Positions 18,474 through 27,790 are shown, counted from the first letter of the stretch. The stretch is 64,000 nt of DNA from Mycobacterium colombiense (GCF_003284975.1 NZ_QMEU01000001.1:124001-188000); one strand, 5' to 3'. Numbers and translations: made by a program. The notes: generated from the letters alone by a model not told the origin.

Positions 18474-19376
18474 ATGTCGCACACACTGATCGCCGCTCTC
18501 CTCGCGTTGAGTTCCGCGTTGTGCATTGCCACGGGCGACGTGTTGCAGCAACGCACGGCGCAGCGCATCACCGACCGGGCGGTGGGCTCCGTCGAATTGT
18601 TCGCCAATTTGCTTCGCAGCCAACGGTGGTGGTGGGGCACGCTGCTCTTGGCGGCGAGCATTGCGTTGCAAGTCGCGGCCTTGGGCGTGGGGTCGGTGTT
18701 ACTGGTCCAGGCGCTGCTGATGTTTTCGGTGCTCTTCGCGCTGCCCCTCAACGCCAGGCTGTCGCACCGGGCCGTCACCGCAGGCGAATGGGTGTGGGCC
18801 GCGCTGTTGACCGCCGCGGTGACGGTGGTGGTCGTCGTCGGCAATCCGCAGGCCGGTCATAGCGGCGCATCGCTTCGCACCTGGGCGGTGGTGGCCATCG
18901 TGTTGGGGCCGCTCCTGATCGGCTGTGTGGTGGCCGGTCGTCTTCGGGGCGGCGCGCTGGCCGCCATGTTGTTCGCCTTGGTGTCCGGGGCGTTGTGGGG
19001 CACCATTGCGGCGCTCACCAAGGAGGTCGTCGCTCGGCTGGGCGAGGGTCCAGCCGCGGTGATGCGCGCCCCGGAGCTCTACGCCTGCATCCTTGTCGCC
19101 CTGGGCGGCGTGGTGTGGAGCCAGGCGGCGTTTCGGGCGGGCCCGTTGACCGCGTCCATGCCCACGCTGCAGGTGTCACAGCCCGTCGTCGCGGCGGTGC
19201 TGGGCGTCGTCGTCCTTGGTGAGACGCTTGAGACCGGTCGCGCCGGCATGATCGCCCTGACGGCAGCGGCGCTGGTGATGACGGCAGCCATCATCAAGCT
19301 CGCCCGCGTCGAGGCCGCCAGCGCCCGCGACAGGGGCGACGCCGAACTGGACGAAGAGTCCAACTTGCCGGCGTAG
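18474..19376 (+). CDS. DMT-superfamily (EamA-like) permease
   Basis: 300 residues with about nine to ten hydrophobic helices arranged as two halves, typical of drug/metabolite transporter family proteins. The N-terminus MSHTLIAALLALSSALCIATGDVLQQR is a common opening of mycobacterial DMT proteins, and the second half shows the family pattern PTLQVSQPVVAAVLGVVVLGE. The ATG at 18474 follows GGAG at 8 nt. It lies 77 bp downstream of the mmpL gene on the same strand, so the two may be co-expressed. The substrate is unknown. Confidence 0.88.
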   Translation: MSHTLIAALLALSSALCIATGDVLQQRTAQRITDRAVGSVELFANLLRSQRWWWGTLLLAASIALQVAALGVGSVLLVQALLMFSVLFALPLNARLSHRAVTAGEWVWAALLTAAVTVVVVVGNPQAGHSGASLRTWAVVAIVLGPLLIGCVVAGRLRGGALAAMLFALVSGALWGTIAALTKEVVARLGEGPAAVMRAPELYACILVALGGVVWSQAAFRAGPLTASMPTLQVSQPVVAAVLGVVVLGETLETGRAGMIALTAAALVMTAAIIKLARVEAASARDRGDAELDEESNLPA

Positions 19377-19483
19377 TCGGCGCCGCTGGCTGTTGGCCGC
19401 GCCGGAAATGACGATTTCATTGCGGCGATGACACCGAACGGACGCCCCGGCTCATGTGGCACGGGAGTGTCGGCAGATGCCAT

Positions 19484-19489
19484 TAGAAT
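19484..19489 (+). promoter_or_regulatory. Possible -10 element of ldtB
   Basis: TAGAAT matches the mycobacterial SigA -10 consensus TANNNT and lies 62 bp before the chosen ATG. No convincing -35 is seen 16-18 bp upstream. Inferred from sequence only. Confidence 0.3.
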
Positions 19490-19550
19490 GCCTGCAGCTA
19501 CCTCGCTGGTCAGCGGTGACCATCTGAAGAATTGAATGGAAGGTCACTGG

Positions 19551-20747
19551 ATGGCGCATTTGCGGAAACGCCGATCATGGCTGGTGGCTGCCATCGTTCC
19601 GATTGCTGTGTTCATCGCCGCCTGCGATGGCAACCATGCGGCGGCACCGGCGAAGGTCATCTTCGACAAGGGCACCCCGCTGGCCGACCTGCTGGTCCCG
19701 AAGCTCACCGCCTCGGTGACCGACGGCGCCGTCGGCGTGACGGTGGATGCGCCCGTCACGGTGAGCGTTGCCGACGGCGTGCTCGCCTCGGTCAGCATGG
19801 TCAACGAGAACGGCAAGTCGATCAGCGGGCAGCTGAGTCCCGACGGGCTGCGGTGGTCGACCACCGAGCAGCTCGGCTACAACCGGCGCTACACGTTGAC
19901 CGTGAAGGCGACCGGCCTGGGCGGTGCGGCCAGCAAGCAGATGTCGTTCGAGACCAGTTCACCTGCCCACCTGACCATGCCCTATGTGAGCCCGGCCGAC
20001 GGCGAGGTGGTGGGCATTGGTGAGCCGGTGGCGATCCGCTTCGACGAGAACATCGCGAACCGGGCGGCGGCCCAGAAGGCCATCAACATCACCACCAACC
20101 CGCCGGTCGAGGGCGCGTTCTATTGGCTGAACAACCGCGAAGTGCGTTGGCGCCCAGAGCATTTCTGGAAGTCAGGGACCACCATCGACGTGGCGGTCAA
20201 CACCTACGGGGTGGACCTGGGCGACGGGATGTTCGGCGAGGACAACGTCAAGACGCATTTCACCATCGGTGACGAGGTGATCTCGACGGCCGACGACACC
20301 ACCAAGACGGTGACCGTGCGGGTCAACGGCGACGTCGTCAAGACCATGCCGACGTCGATGGGCAAGGACAGCACCCCAACGGCCAACGGCGTCTACATCA
20401 TTGGCGCCCGGTTCAAGCACATCATCATGGACTCCTCGACCTACGGGGTTCCGGTCAACTCGCCCAACGGATACCGCACCGAAGTCGATTGGGCCACGCA
20501 GATGTCCTACAGCGGCGTCTTCGTCCATTCCGCGCCGTGGTCGGTGGGCGCGCAGGGGCACACCAACACCAGCCACGGCTGCCTGAACGTGAGTCCCAGC
20601 AACGCCGAATGGTTCTACGACCACAGCAAGAGCGGTGACATCGTCGAGGTGGTGCACACGGTCGGGCCGACGCTGCCCGGGATCGAGGGGCTGGGCGACT
20701 GGAACATCCCGTGGCCGCAGTGGAAGGCGGGCAACGCCAACACCTGA
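19551..20747 (+). CDS. ldtB: L,D-transpeptidase lipoprotein LdtB (LdtMt2/LppS type)
   Basis: Forms 3-3 cross-links in peptidoglycan and is the main target of carbapenems in mycobacteria. 398 residues. A signal peptide ends in the lipobox IAAC (residues about 24-27), so the protein is a predicted lipoprotein on the outer face of the membrane. Two Ig-like domains (about 50-140 and 145-245) precede the YkuD catalytic domain (about 250-375). The active-site signature is present: [10 protein letters not shown] followed by [10 protein letters not shown] with the nucleophilic Cys. The C-terminal extension is Trp/Pro-rich (DWNIPWPQW), as in LdtMt2. The ATG at 19551 is preferred to 19536 because GGAAGG is 7 nt upstream. 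The position corresponds to Rv2518c. Confidence 0.95.
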   Translation: MAHLRKRRSWLVAAIVPIAVFIAACDGNHAAAPAKVIFDKGTPLADLLVPKLTASVTDGAVGVTVDAPVTVSVADGVLASVSMVNENGKSISGQLSPDGLRWSTTEQLGYNRRYTLTVKATGLGGAASKQMSFETSSPAHLTMPYVSPADGEVVGIGEPVAIRFDENIANRAAAQKAINITTNPPVEGAFYWLNNREVRWRPEHFWKSGTTIDVAVNTYGVDLGDGMFGEDNVKTHFTIGDEVISTADDTTKTVTVRVNGDVVKTMPTSMGKDSTPTANGVYIIGARFKHIIMDSSTYGVPVNSPNGYRTEVDWATQMSYSGVFVHSAPWSVGAQGHTNTSHGCLNVSPSNAEWFYDHSKSGDIVEVVHTVGPTLPGIEGLGDWNIPWPQWKAGNANT

Positions 20748-20755
20748 CGTAGCGG

Positions 20756-21178
20756 TCAGTCGATCTTGTGCCAGCTCCCGCAGCTTCGGGTCATGAACGC
20801 GGTATCGGTCGGCAGGATCCGGACCACCTGGGGGCCGTCGCCGACGTTGTTGTCGATGATGTCGTTGGTGTCGAAGCTGCGCAGCCTCGCCCAATAGCAC
20901 CCGGACTGGGCGCCATCGGTGCGATAGGTGCCCGCCGCGATGTCCTTATTGACGATGTAGGTGCCGTTTTTCTCGATCGATGTCTTGGGTCCGGGCGGGG
21001 GTGGCGGGGCGACGGTCTTGGTCACCGTCTTGGTTTCAGCCGGCAGTGTCGACATGACCGTCGTCGTGGTGTGGCTCGACCCGCCGCATCCCGCGAGGAA
21101 CAGCGCGACCCCCGCGACGGCCGCTGCCCCCGGGCGCAGGCGCCGGGGTGGGGGCGGGACGGGGCGTTGTCTCTTCAC
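20756..21178 (-). CDS. Small secreted lipoprotein, probable
   Basis: 140 residues. A basic Pro/Arg-rich N-terminus (KRQRPVPPPPRRLRPG) leads into a hydrophobic segment and a lipobox (VALFLAGC), then a Thr/Pro-rich linker. The C-terminal domain begins NGTYIVNKDIAAGTYRT and contains two Cys (SGCYWARL, TRSCGSWHK) that could pair. That GTY-x-V-x-DI-x-GTYR pattern recurs in small actinobacterial secreted proteins of unknown function. The GTG at 21178 is chosen because longer in-frame starts would put over 30 residues, including tRNA-His-proximal sequence, before the signal peptide. It ends 8 bp from the convergent ldtB. Confidence 0.82.
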   Translation of the reverse strand: MKRQRPVPPPPRRLRPGAAAVAGVALFLAGCGGSSHTTTTVMSTLPAETKTVTKTVAPPPPPGPKTSIEKNGTYIVNKDIAAGTYRTDGAQSGCYWARLRSFDTNDIIDNNVGDGPQVVRILPTDTAFMTRSCGSWHKID

Positions 21179-21262
21179 TACCTTCCACTCACGGGTGCAT
21201 CGGCATCGCGCCGAGTCGGTAACACCATAAAAGGTCAGGGAGCGGTGATGCTCCCTGACCTG

Positions 21263-21339
21263 TGGGGTGAGTGACGGGACTCGAACCCGCGACATTCAGG
21301 ATCACAACCTGACGCTCTACCAACTGAACTACACCCACC
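21263..21339 (-). tRNA. tRNA-His (GTG)
   Basis: The complement gives acceptor GTGGGTG paired with CACTCAC (one G-U), the extra 5' G-1 and discriminator C73 typical of bacterial tRNA-His, anticodon stem TCAGG/CCTGA around TTGTGAT with anticodon GTG, T loop TTCGAGT and an encoded CCA. Confidence 0.97.
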
Positions 21340-21393
21340 ACGGCCGCAGGCCGACCTGCGCACGATGTCGGTCAACGAGCGGCGACGTCGATA

Positions 21394-22041
21394 CTAGCCG
21401 GTCGGCGGCGCGGAGGCCGAATCGTTTGGTCCCGGTGCGTCTTTTCCGCCATCGAGGGCGGCGACGATCGCCTCGATTTCGCTGGTAGACGGACCCGGCG
21501 GCGCGACGAACGCGGCCTGGCGGTAGAACTGCAGCTCGCGGATGGACTCGTGGATGTCGGCCAATGCGCGATGGGCCAGGCCTTTTACCGGCTGACCGAA
21601 GTAGATCCGCGGGTACCAGCGGCGGCAGAGCTCTTTGATCGAACTCACATCGATCATGCGGTAGTGCAGGTACGCGTCCAGGGCGGGCATGTCGCGCACG
21701 ATGAAGGCGCGATCGGTGGCGATGGAGTTTCCAGCCAGCGGCGCCGTCTTGGGTTGTTTGACGTGTTCGCCGATGTAGTCGAGCACCATCGCCTCGGCGG
21801 TCGCCAGGTCGACGGTCGATGCCCGCACTTCGTCGGTGAGCCCCGAGCGTGAGTGCATTTCACTGACCACGTCGCCCATCGCCGCGAGCGCGGCGTCGTC
21901 GGCATGAATCACCACGTCGACCCCGTCACCGAGAACGTTCAAATCGGCGTCGGTCACCAGCGCCGCGATCTCAATCAGCTTGTCCGAGCCCAGATCAAGC
22001 CCGGTCATCTCGCAGTCGATCCACACCAATTCGTCTCGCAC
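21394..22041 (-). CDS. orn: Oligoribonuclease (3'-5' exoribonuclease, DEDDh)
   Basis: Degrades 2-5-nt RNAs (nanoRNAs and pGpG) to mononucleotides, finishing mRNA decay. 215 residues, the length of M. tuberculosis Orn (Rv2511). Catalytic residues are visible: Asp and Glu in [12 protein letters not shown] (near 7-13), Asp in NSIATDRAF (near 113), then the His/Asp pair in [16 protein letters not shown] (near 160-170). The GTG at 22041 is chosen because it gives [12 protein letters not shown]; the upstream extension would be encoded by the minisatellite. tRNA-His lies 54 bp downstream. Confidence 0.96.
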   Translation of the reverse strand: MRDELVWIDCEMTGLDLGSDKLIEIAALVTDADLNVLGDGVDVVIHADDAALAAMGDVVSEMHSRSGLTDEVRASTVDLATAEAMVLDYIGEHVKQPKTAPLAGNSIATDRAFIVRDMPALDAYLHYRMIDVSSIKELCRRWYPRIYFGQPVKGLAHRALADIHESIRELQFYRQAAFVAPPGPSTSEIEAIVAALDGGKDAPGPNDSASAPPTG

Positions 22042-22054
22042 AGCGCTCAGACTA

Positions 22055-22255
22055 GTTGTGATCGCAAGCGCGGCGGAGCCGGGCGCGGCGGGTCGCAACC
22101 GTCGGATCAGTTGCGATCGCAAGCGCGGCGGAGCCGGGCGCGGCGGGTCGCAACCGTCGGATCAGTTGCGATCGCAAGCGCGGCGGAGCCGGGCGCGGCG
22201 GGTCGCAACCGTCGGATCAGTTGCGATCGCAAGCGCGGCGGGTCGCCACCCATTG
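22055..22255. repeat. Minisatellite: three 55-bp copies plus one deleted copy
   Basis: Full units start at 22055, 22110 and 22165 (GTTGYGATCGCAAGCGCGGC to CAACCGTCGGATCA). A fourth starting at 22220 lacks an internal GAGCCGGGCGCGGCG block and decays after GTCGCCACC. The unit is clearly homologous to the reverse complement of the 56-bp array at 10789-11063 (shared core GCGATCGCRAGCGCGGCG and GCGGGTCGC). It lies 14 bp upstream of the orn start codon. Confidence 0.93.
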
Positions 22256-22367
22256 CACTAGGCGCGGATGACGCCCGCGCCGGCCCTCGCCCGCGTCTCA
22301 GCTGGAGAAGTAGGGTGAGCGTTGTCGAACTGCATGCCGAATCACCGGGGAAGAGGGGCGCAGCACG

Positions 22368-23939
22368 ATGAGCACCGATTCAGCTGCCACGGCCGCGACG
22401 CGGATCGCCGAGGGCTACGCCGTCGGTGGCCAGGCACTCGAATTGGGCACGGTCGTCATCGACGGGGCGGCCGATCCGGCGGCGCAGATCCGTATCCCGC
22501 TGGCCACCATCAACAGGCACGGCCTGGTGGCCGGGGCCACCGGCACCGGCAAGACCAAGACGCTGCAACTGATCGCCGAGCAGCTCAGCGCCGCGGGTGT
22601 TCCCGTGTTGATGGCCGATGTGAAGGGCGACCTGTCCGGGCTGGCCCAGCCCGGCGAGGGCAACGACAAGACCGCGGCCCGGGCCAAAGACACCGGCGAC
22701 GACTGGGAGCCGACCGGGTTTCCGGTCGAGTTCTTGTCGCTGGGCACCGATGGGGTCGGTGTGCCGATCCGGGCCACGGTGGCCAGCTTCGGCCCCGTCC
22801 TGTTGTCAAAGGTGTTGGGGCTCAACGCCACTCAGGAGTCGACGCTGGGGCTGATCTTCCACTGGGCCAAGGAGAACAACAGCGCCCTGGTCACCCTGAA
22901 CCAACTGCGCGATGTCATCACCCACCTGACCAGCGATGCCGGCAAGGAAGACCTGAAATCCCTTGGCGGAGTGTCGTCCACCACGGCCGGGGTGATCCTG
23001 CGGGCACTGGTGAACCTCGAGGGCGAGGGCGGCGACACGTTCTTTGGCGAGCCGAAGCTCGACCCGCGCGATCTGCTGCGCGTCCAGGAGGGCCGCGGCA
23101 TCATTTCGCTGCTGGAGTTTGGCGGTCAATCATTGCGCCCGGTCATCTTCTCGACCTTCCTGATGTGGCTGCTGGCCGACCTGTTCACGGTGTTGGACGA
23201 GGTAGGCGACGTGGACAAGCCGAAGCTGGTCTTCTTCTTCGACGAGGCGCACCTGTTGTTCGCCGACGCGTCCAAGGCCTTTCTCGAGCAGGTCGAGCAG
23301 ACCGTGAAGCTGATCCGGTCAAAGGGCGTCGGGGTGTTCTTCTGCACCCAGTTGCCCACCGACATTCCCAACGACATCCTCTCCCAGTTGGGCGCGCGCA
23401 TTCAGCACGCGTTGCGCGCGTTCACGCCCGACGACCAGAAGGCGCTGAGCAAGACCGTCCGCACCTACCCGAAAACCGATGTCTACGACCTGGAGTCGGC
23501 GTTGACGTCGCTGGGCATCGGCGAAGCGGTGGTGACCGTACTGTCCGAGAAGGGCGCGCCGACGCCGGTCGCGTGGACCCGCATGCGAGTGCCCCGCTCG
23601 TTGATGGCCTCGATCGGCAACGACGCGATCAAGTCGGCGGCGAAAAGCAGTGCGCTGCAGGCAACCTACGGCGAGACCGTTGCCCAACCGGCGCAGCCGC
23701 AGGCCGGCCCGCCGGCTCGGCCCTCGTCGCGGGCACCGCAAACCCAGTCGGACTACCCACCGGTCCCGTCGAATGAGCCGGTCCCGCCGATGCCGGAGCC
23801 GGCGGAGCCGTCGGGGCCGAAAGGTCCCTCGATGTGGGAGGAAGTGCTGCAGAACCCGACGGTGAAAAGCGGCATCAACACCGCGATACGTGAAGTGGTG
23901 AAGAACATCTTCGGGACCGGGCGCCGCCGCCGGAAGTAG
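22368..23939 (+). CDS. HerA/FtsK-like ATPase, DUF853 family
   Basis: 523 residues. RecA-fold motor ATPase with Walker A GATGTGKTKT near 55, Walker B LVFFFDEAHLLF near 290, and a sensor-like segment GVFFCTQLPTDIPNDI near 325. These place it in the HerA-type DUF853 group, corresponding to Rv2510c. A Pro-rich linker (about 435-480) separates the motor from a basic C-terminal helix ending GTGRRRRK, which could contact nucleic acid. Its role is unknown; DNA pumping or processing is the family inference, and it has no nuclease partner (NurA) beside it. The ATG at 22368 has AGAGG upstream. It converges on cmrA. Confidence 0.9.
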   Translation: MSTDSAATAATRIAEGYAVGGQALELGTVVIDGAADPAAQIRIPLATINRHGLVAGATGTGKTKTLQLIAEQLSAAGVPVLMADVKGDLSGLAQPGEGNDKTAARAKDTGDDWEPTGFPVEFLSLGTDGVGVPIRATVASFGPVLLSKVLGLNATQESTLGLIFHWAKENNSALVTLNQLRDVITHLTSDAGKEDLKSLGGVSSTTAGVILRALVNLEGEGGDTFFGEPKLDPRDLLRVQEGRGIISLLEFGGQSLRPVIFSTFLMWLLADLFTVLDEVGDVDKPKLVFFFDEAHLLFADASKAFLEQVEQTVKLIRSKGVGVFFCTQLPTDIPNDILSQLGARIQHALRAFTPDDQKALSKTVRTYPKTDVYDLESALTSLGIGEAVVTVLSEKGAPTPVAWTRMRVPRSLMASIGNDAIKSAAKSSALQATYGETVAQPAQPQAGPPARPSSRAPQTQSDYPPVPSNEPVPPMPEPAEPSGPKGPSMWEEVLQNPTVKSGINTAIREVVKNIFGTGRRRRK

Positions 23940-23961
23940 CGCGTGTCCGCCCTCCGCGCGC

Positions 23962-24007
23962 GTAACGCCACGGCGAATAATCGGGCCAATAATCGCCGCT
24001 GCGTTAC
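23962..24007. terminator. Imperfect inverted repeat between convergent genes
   Basis: GTAACGC-NNN-GGCGA pairs with TCGCC-NNN-GCGTTAC around an A+T-rich centre (AATAATCGGGCCAATAAT), in the 115-bp gap between the ends of the HerA-like gene (+) and cmrA (-). Position and symmetry fit a bidirectional transcription end signal, but no T-tract is present. Confidence 0.5.
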
Positions 24008-24054
24008 GCCCACGAAGGCGCCGCCGCCACGCAGCCGCCACGCAGCCGCCGGAA

Positions 24055-24861
24055 CTATCCGCCGCCGAGCTTCTTGTAGAACGCGCCCACGATGGGCGCC
24101 ACGATGGCGCGCGGGCCGTACCCGCTGGCCACCGACATGGCCTTTGACGTCAGACCCGGCACGACGCGCATCTTGTTGCGCGCCAACGCATCCAGCGACG
24201 CGCGCGCGGTGTGCTCGGTCGAGATCCACAGAAAGTCCGGCACCAACCGCTCGACGATCGAGGCCTCGGTGTCGTCGGGCAGATCGGTCCGCACCGGGCC
24301 CGGCGCCAGCAGGGTCACGTTGACGCCGGACCCGCGCAACTCACCGCGCAGCGATTCGCTGAAGGTGTTCGCGAACGCCTTGGTCGCCGCATACGTGGCG
24401 TTGTAGGGGATCGGCGAATTACCCGCCGCCGAACCGGAAATCAGGATGCCGCCGGACTTCCGCTCGACCATTCCGGGCAGCACGGCCAATGTAAGGTCAT
24501 GAACCCCAAGGACGTTCAACTGCAGTTGCGCCTTCTCGCCGGCCGGATCGAGCGTGGCGACCGGACCGAAGGTCGCGGTGCCCGCGTTGGCGCACAGGAT
24601 CGAGATGGGGCGGGCGGCCAGCTCGTCGCACAGCTTCGCCCGTTCGCCCGGGTCGGCCAGGTCGGCGGGGCGCACGTCGACGGTGACGCCGTACTTGCCG
24701 GTCAACCGGGCGGCCAGGTCCTTGAGCAGGTCTTCACGGCGTGCGGTGACGATCAGGTGGTGTCCGCGTGCGGCGAGTTCGGTGGCGAGCGCCTCACCGA
24801 TGTTCTGCGAAGCTCCGGTGACAACGGCGCGCGCCTCGGCGCTTGGGGCGGGTAACGGCAT
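24055..24861 (-). CDS. cmrA: Mycolate reductase CmrA (short-chain dehydrogenase)
   Basis: NADPH-dependent SDR that reduces the beta-keto ester formed by Pks13 to the mature beta-hydroxy mycolate, the role established for the Rv2509 / C. glutamicum NCgl2385 family. 268 residues. The dinucleotide motif is TGASQNIGEAL (near 15-25), followed by NAG in LCANAGTATFG near 93, catalytic Ser in LISGSAAGN near 140 and YAATK near 155. The position next to orn, the DUF853 ATPase and the Atg22-like MFS protein matches the H37Rv order Rv2508c-Rv2511, which supports the assignment. Its start is 68 bp from the divergent MFS gene. Confidence 0.9.
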   Translation of the reverse strand: MPLPAPSAEARAVVTGASQNIGEALATELAARGHHLIVTARREDLLKDLAARLTGKYGVTVDVRPADLADPGERAKLCDELAARPISILCANAGTATFGPVATLDPAGEKAQLQLNVLGVHDLTLAVLPGMVERKSGGILISGSAAGNSPIPYNATYAATKAFANTFSESLRGELRGSGVNVTLLAPGPVRTDLPDDTEASIVERLVPDFLWISTEHTARASLDALARNKMRVVPGLTSKAMSVASGYGPRAIVAPIVGAFYKKLGGG

Positions 24862-24929
24862 GCGCCAATCGTAGACAGCGGGCGCAACGCGGCCCGCGGG
24901 CGATCGCGGGCGCCTATAGAGTGCCGGGC

Positions 24930-26282
24930 ATGAGCCAGCCGGAGTCGCATCCCGCCACGCCCGCGCGATCGCGCGTGCTGGCCTGGGCGCTCTGGGACTG
25001 CGGTTCGACCGGCCTCAACGCGATCGTGGCGACCTTCGTGTTCTCCGTCTATCTGACCAGCAGCGTTGGGGTGGGGATATCCGGTGCCACCACCCCGGCG
25101 AGCTGGTTGGGCCGCGCGGCGGCCATCGCCGGACTGACCGTCGCCGTGCTCGCGCCGGCCGTCGGCGTGTGGGTGGAATCCCCGCATCGTCGGCGGGTGG
25201 CGCTCAGTGTGCTGACCGCCACAGCGGTGACGCTGACCGGTGCGATGTTCTTCATCCGCGACCGCCCCGGCTACCTGTGGGCGGGCCTGGTGCTGTTGGG
25301 GGCGACGGCGGCGTGCGGCGATTTGGCCAGCGTCCCGTACAACGCCATGCTGCGTCAGCTTTCGACGCCGCAGACTGCCGGGCGGATCTCCGGGTTGGGC
25401 TGGGCGTCAGGTTATGTCGGAAGCGTTCTGCTGCTCCTGGTTATCTACACCGGGTTCATCTCCGGGTCCGGCGGCGGTCCCGACGCGACGCGCGGTCTGC
25501 TGCGAGTTCCCTTGCGGGACGGGCTCTATGTCCGCGAGGCGATGGTGGTGGCCGCGATCTGGTTCGCGGTATTGGCGCTGCCCCTGCTGTTCGTCGCGCA
25601 GCGGCTCACCGCGCCCTCGGAGGGGTATCAACCGACCAGCATGCTGGGCGGCTATCGAAAGTTGTGGACCGAGGTCAGCGCGGAATGGAAGCGCGACCGC
25701 AACCTGGTGTACTTCCTGTTCGCCAGCGCCCTCTTCCGGGATGGGCTGGCGGCGATCTTCGCTTTCGGTGCGGTGCTCGGCGTCAACGTGTACGGCATCT
25801 CTCAGGCCAACGTGCTGATCTTCGGCGTGGCCGCCAGCGTGGTCGCCGCCGTGGGGGCGGTGCTGGGCGGGTTCGTCGACCACCGGGTCGGGTCGAAGCC
25901 CGTCATCGTGGCGTCACTGCTCGCGATCGTCGTCCTGGGACTGACCCTGATGGTGCTGTCCGGCCCGGTGGCCTTCTGGGTGTGCGGGCTGCTGCTGTGC
26001 ATGTTCATCGGCCCGTCGCAGTCGTCGTCGCGCGCACTGCTGCTGCACATGGCCAAGCACGGCCGCGAAGGCGTCGCGTTCGGCCTCTACACGATGACCG
26101 GGCGGGCGGTGGCGTTCGTCGCACCCTGGCTGTTCTCGGTGTTCGTCGACATCTTCGGCGCCGTGCGGGCCGGCCTGGGTGGGATTTCGCTGGTGCTGAT
26201 CGCTGGACTGGTGGCGATGCTGGCGGTCCGGGTCCCGCTGCGCGGCCCCGCGGTTGCCGAACCCGTGGCCGAGCCGTCGTAG
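24930..26282 (+). CDS. MFS transporter, Atg22/UMF1-like
   Basis: 450 residues with about twelve membrane helices and a central loop (ERLTAPSEGYQPTSMLGG region). The opening ALWDCGSTGLNAIVATFVFSVYL is the DxGxxxFxxxxxTFVF motif of the UMF1/Atg22-like branch of the major facilitator superfamily, several members of which export amino acids. It corresponds to Rv2508c. The ATG at 24930 is preferred to a GTG at 24921 and the long upstream extension, which would overlap the divergent cmrA. The substrate is unknown. Confidence 0.88.
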   Translation: MSQPESHPATPARSRVLAWALWDCGSTGLNAIVATFVFSVYLTSSVGVGISGATTPASWLGRAAAIAGLTVAVLAPAVGVWVESPHRRRVALSVLTATAVTLTGAMFFIRDRPGYLWAGLVLLGATAACGDLASVPYNAMLRQLSTPQTAGRISGLGWASGYVGSVLLLLVIYTGFISGSGGGPDATRGLLRVPLRDGLYVREAMVVAAIWFAVLALPLLFVAQRLTAPSEGYQPTSMLGGYRKLWTEVSAEWKRDRNLVYFLFASALFRDGLAAIFAFGAVLGVNVYGISQANVLIFGVAASVVAAVGAVLGGFVDHRVGSKPVIVASLLAIVVLGLTLMVLSGPVAFWVCGLLLCMFIGPSQSSSRALLLHMAKHGREGVAFGLYTMTGRAVAFVAPWLFSVFVDIFGAVRAGLGGISLVLIAGLVAMLAVRVPLRGPAVAEPVAEPS

Positions 26283-26292
26283 CGGGCGCGGC

Positions 26293-27063
26293 CTATCCGC
26301 GGGCGTCGCAGATCGTCAGACCGCCGCCGACGCGCTTGGCGACCTGCACGCCGTCGACGGTCAGCGTGCAGGTGACGCTGTGGCCGATGTTGACGATGGT
26401 CACGTTGGCAGGGTGGTTGGCCGACTTGGACAGGCTGACCTCTTTGCTCCAGGGCAGCGCCACGTTGAATTCGGTCTGGATCAGGCCGCCGGTGTCGATG
26501 TACATGATGCTGATCGCGCGCCCCTCACCCGAGACGGTGTAGACGACGTCCTGCATCGCCGCCGGCCCGGTCGTTTCGGGGGGCTGCGCGGGAACGCTGG
26601 TCGGCGGGATCGGCGCCGGAATGAGCGACGGGGTCCGGTGCGGTGACGTCGTCGTGGTCGGCGTGCTCGGCTCGGGCATCGCCGGCAACGGCGGGACGGC
26701 GGTCTGGGTCTTGATCGCGTCGTTCGCGAGCGCCAATGCAATCACCAGGGCGACGGCCAGCAGTACCGCCGCAGCGGCGCCGATCCACAACCACCGCGAC
26801 GATTTCGGGGCGTCGGGCGGCGGGGGAGCCATGCCGGGCGGCAGGTCGCCCGACGGGGGCAGGTCTTGCTGCCAGTACGCGGGCAGCCGCTTGGTCGTAT
26901 TCGCCTCGTTCGGAGTGGGCGCCCACGGTGGCGTCGTCCCGCCATAGCTCGGCGCGTACGGCGTCTGGTCGGCGTACGCGGGATCGGCGGAGGGCGAATA
27001 CCTCGGCTGCTGCGGCCCCGGCTGCGATGTGCTAAACCGCTCGGTGGGACGTGAATCGTTCAT
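26293..27063 (-). CDS. Proline-rich membrane protein with MmpS-like domain
   Basis: 256 residues. A cytoplasmic Pro/Ser/Tyr-rich N-terminal region of about 90 residues is followed by one membrane helix (WLWIGAAAAVLLAVALVIAL), a Thr/Pro-rich spacer, then a C-terminal beta domain of MmpS type (VVYTVSGEGRAISIMYID; EFNVALPWSKEV; TCTLTVDGVQVAKR). It corresponds to Rv2507. The ATG at 27063 is preferred to the GTG two codons upstream because GAGG lies about 5 nt before it. No MmpL partner is adjacent, so any link to lipid export is inferred from the domain alone. Confidence 0.82.
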   Translation of the reverse strand: MNDSRPTERFSTSQPGPQQPRYSPSADPAYADQTPYAPSYGGTTPPWAPTPNEANTTKRLPAYWQQDLPPSGDLPPGMAPPPPDAPKSSRWLWIGAAAAVLLAVALVIALALANDAIKTQTAVPPLPAMPEPSTPTTTTSPHRTPSLIPAPIPPTSVPAQPPETTGPAAMQDVVYTVSGEGRAISIMYIDTGGLIQTEFNVALPWSKEVSLSKSANHPANVTIVNIGHSVTCTLTVDGVQVAKRVGGGLTICDARG

Positions 27064-27133
27064 GTCCACCTCATGGCTTGCAGGGTACCTGGACTGAAGT
27101 GTTAAAGCCCTGAGTCACCTTACGACGGGAAAC

Positions 27134-27790
27134 TCAGGGGCACTGATTTCCGGCGGCGAGCGCGGCCACCGTCATCGCCCGCATGACGGTGCGCGACCGC
27201 GCCGCGCGGACCGTCTTGCTGCGCGACGCATCCGAGGACTTCATGCTGTGCGGGGTCGAATTCAGCAGGCCGAACACGGCGTGAGCGGCGAGTCGGGCGT
27301 CGGCCTCGGCCAGCTCGGGATTGAGCTCCCGCAGCACGCCCACCCAGACCTCGACGTACTGACGCTGGGATTTGCGCACCTGCTTTTCGGCCGCCTCGGG
27401 CAGATACGCGAGGTCGCGATCCTGGATGCGGATCAGGTCGGGTTCGTCGAACACGAAGTCCAGATGGAAGTCGATCAGGCCGTCCAGCACGGCGGCGGCA
27501 TCGGCGTTGTCGGCCCGCACCCGCCGCGCACCGGCGAGCAGCCGGGTGCTGATGCCCACCAGCAATTCGACGAGCAGCGACTCCTTGTTCGGGAAATGCC
27601 GGTAGATCGCCGGACCGCTGACGCCGGCCGCGGCGCCGATGTCTTCCAGCCGCACCGCGAGGAACCCGCGCTCGGCGAACAACCGCTCGGCGGCGGACAG
27701 AAGCTGGAGGCGGCGGTCAGACTTCAACTGGCTCCGGCGATTTGGAGCGTCGGGGACACCCGCCTGACCGTCGGAGGCGGACGTTGTCAT
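27134..27790 (-). CDS. TetR-family regulator of the leucine-catabolism operon
   Basis: 218 residues. The helix-turn-helix is near 30-75 (AAERLFAERGFLAVRLEDIG, then GVSGPAIYRHFPNKESLL), followed by an all-helical ligand-binding domain. It corresponds to Rv2506, divergent from the acyl-CoA carboxylase operon. The start at 27790 has GGAGG 6 nt upstream. One GTTA-N8-TAAC site sits only 5 bp upstream of that ribosome site and two more lie toward accD1, which implies autorepression and control of the operon. The ligand is probably an acyl-CoA of the pathway; that is inference. Confidence 0.92.
   Translation of the reverse strand: MTTSASDGQAGVPDAPNRRSQLKSDRRLQLLSAAERLFAERGFLAVRLEDIGAAAGVSGPAIYRHFPNKESLLVELLVGISTRLLAGARRVRADNADAAAVLDGLIDFHLDFVFDEPDLIRIQDRDLAYLPEAAEKQVRKSQRQYVEVWVGVLRELNPELAEADARLAAHAVFGLLNSTPHSMKSSDASRSKTVRAARSRTVMRAMTVAALAAGNQCP

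Noticed and set aside
22055..22255. CRISPR array
   Set aside because: Units are directly contiguous with no unique spacers and 55 bp long; this is a minisatellite. The same holds for 10789-11063.
22368..23939. HerA-NurA or HerA-type antiphage defence system
   Set aside because: No nuclease, SIR2 or other effector gene is adjacent, and the gene sits in conserved core synteny (orn, cmrA), so a housekeeping role is more likely.
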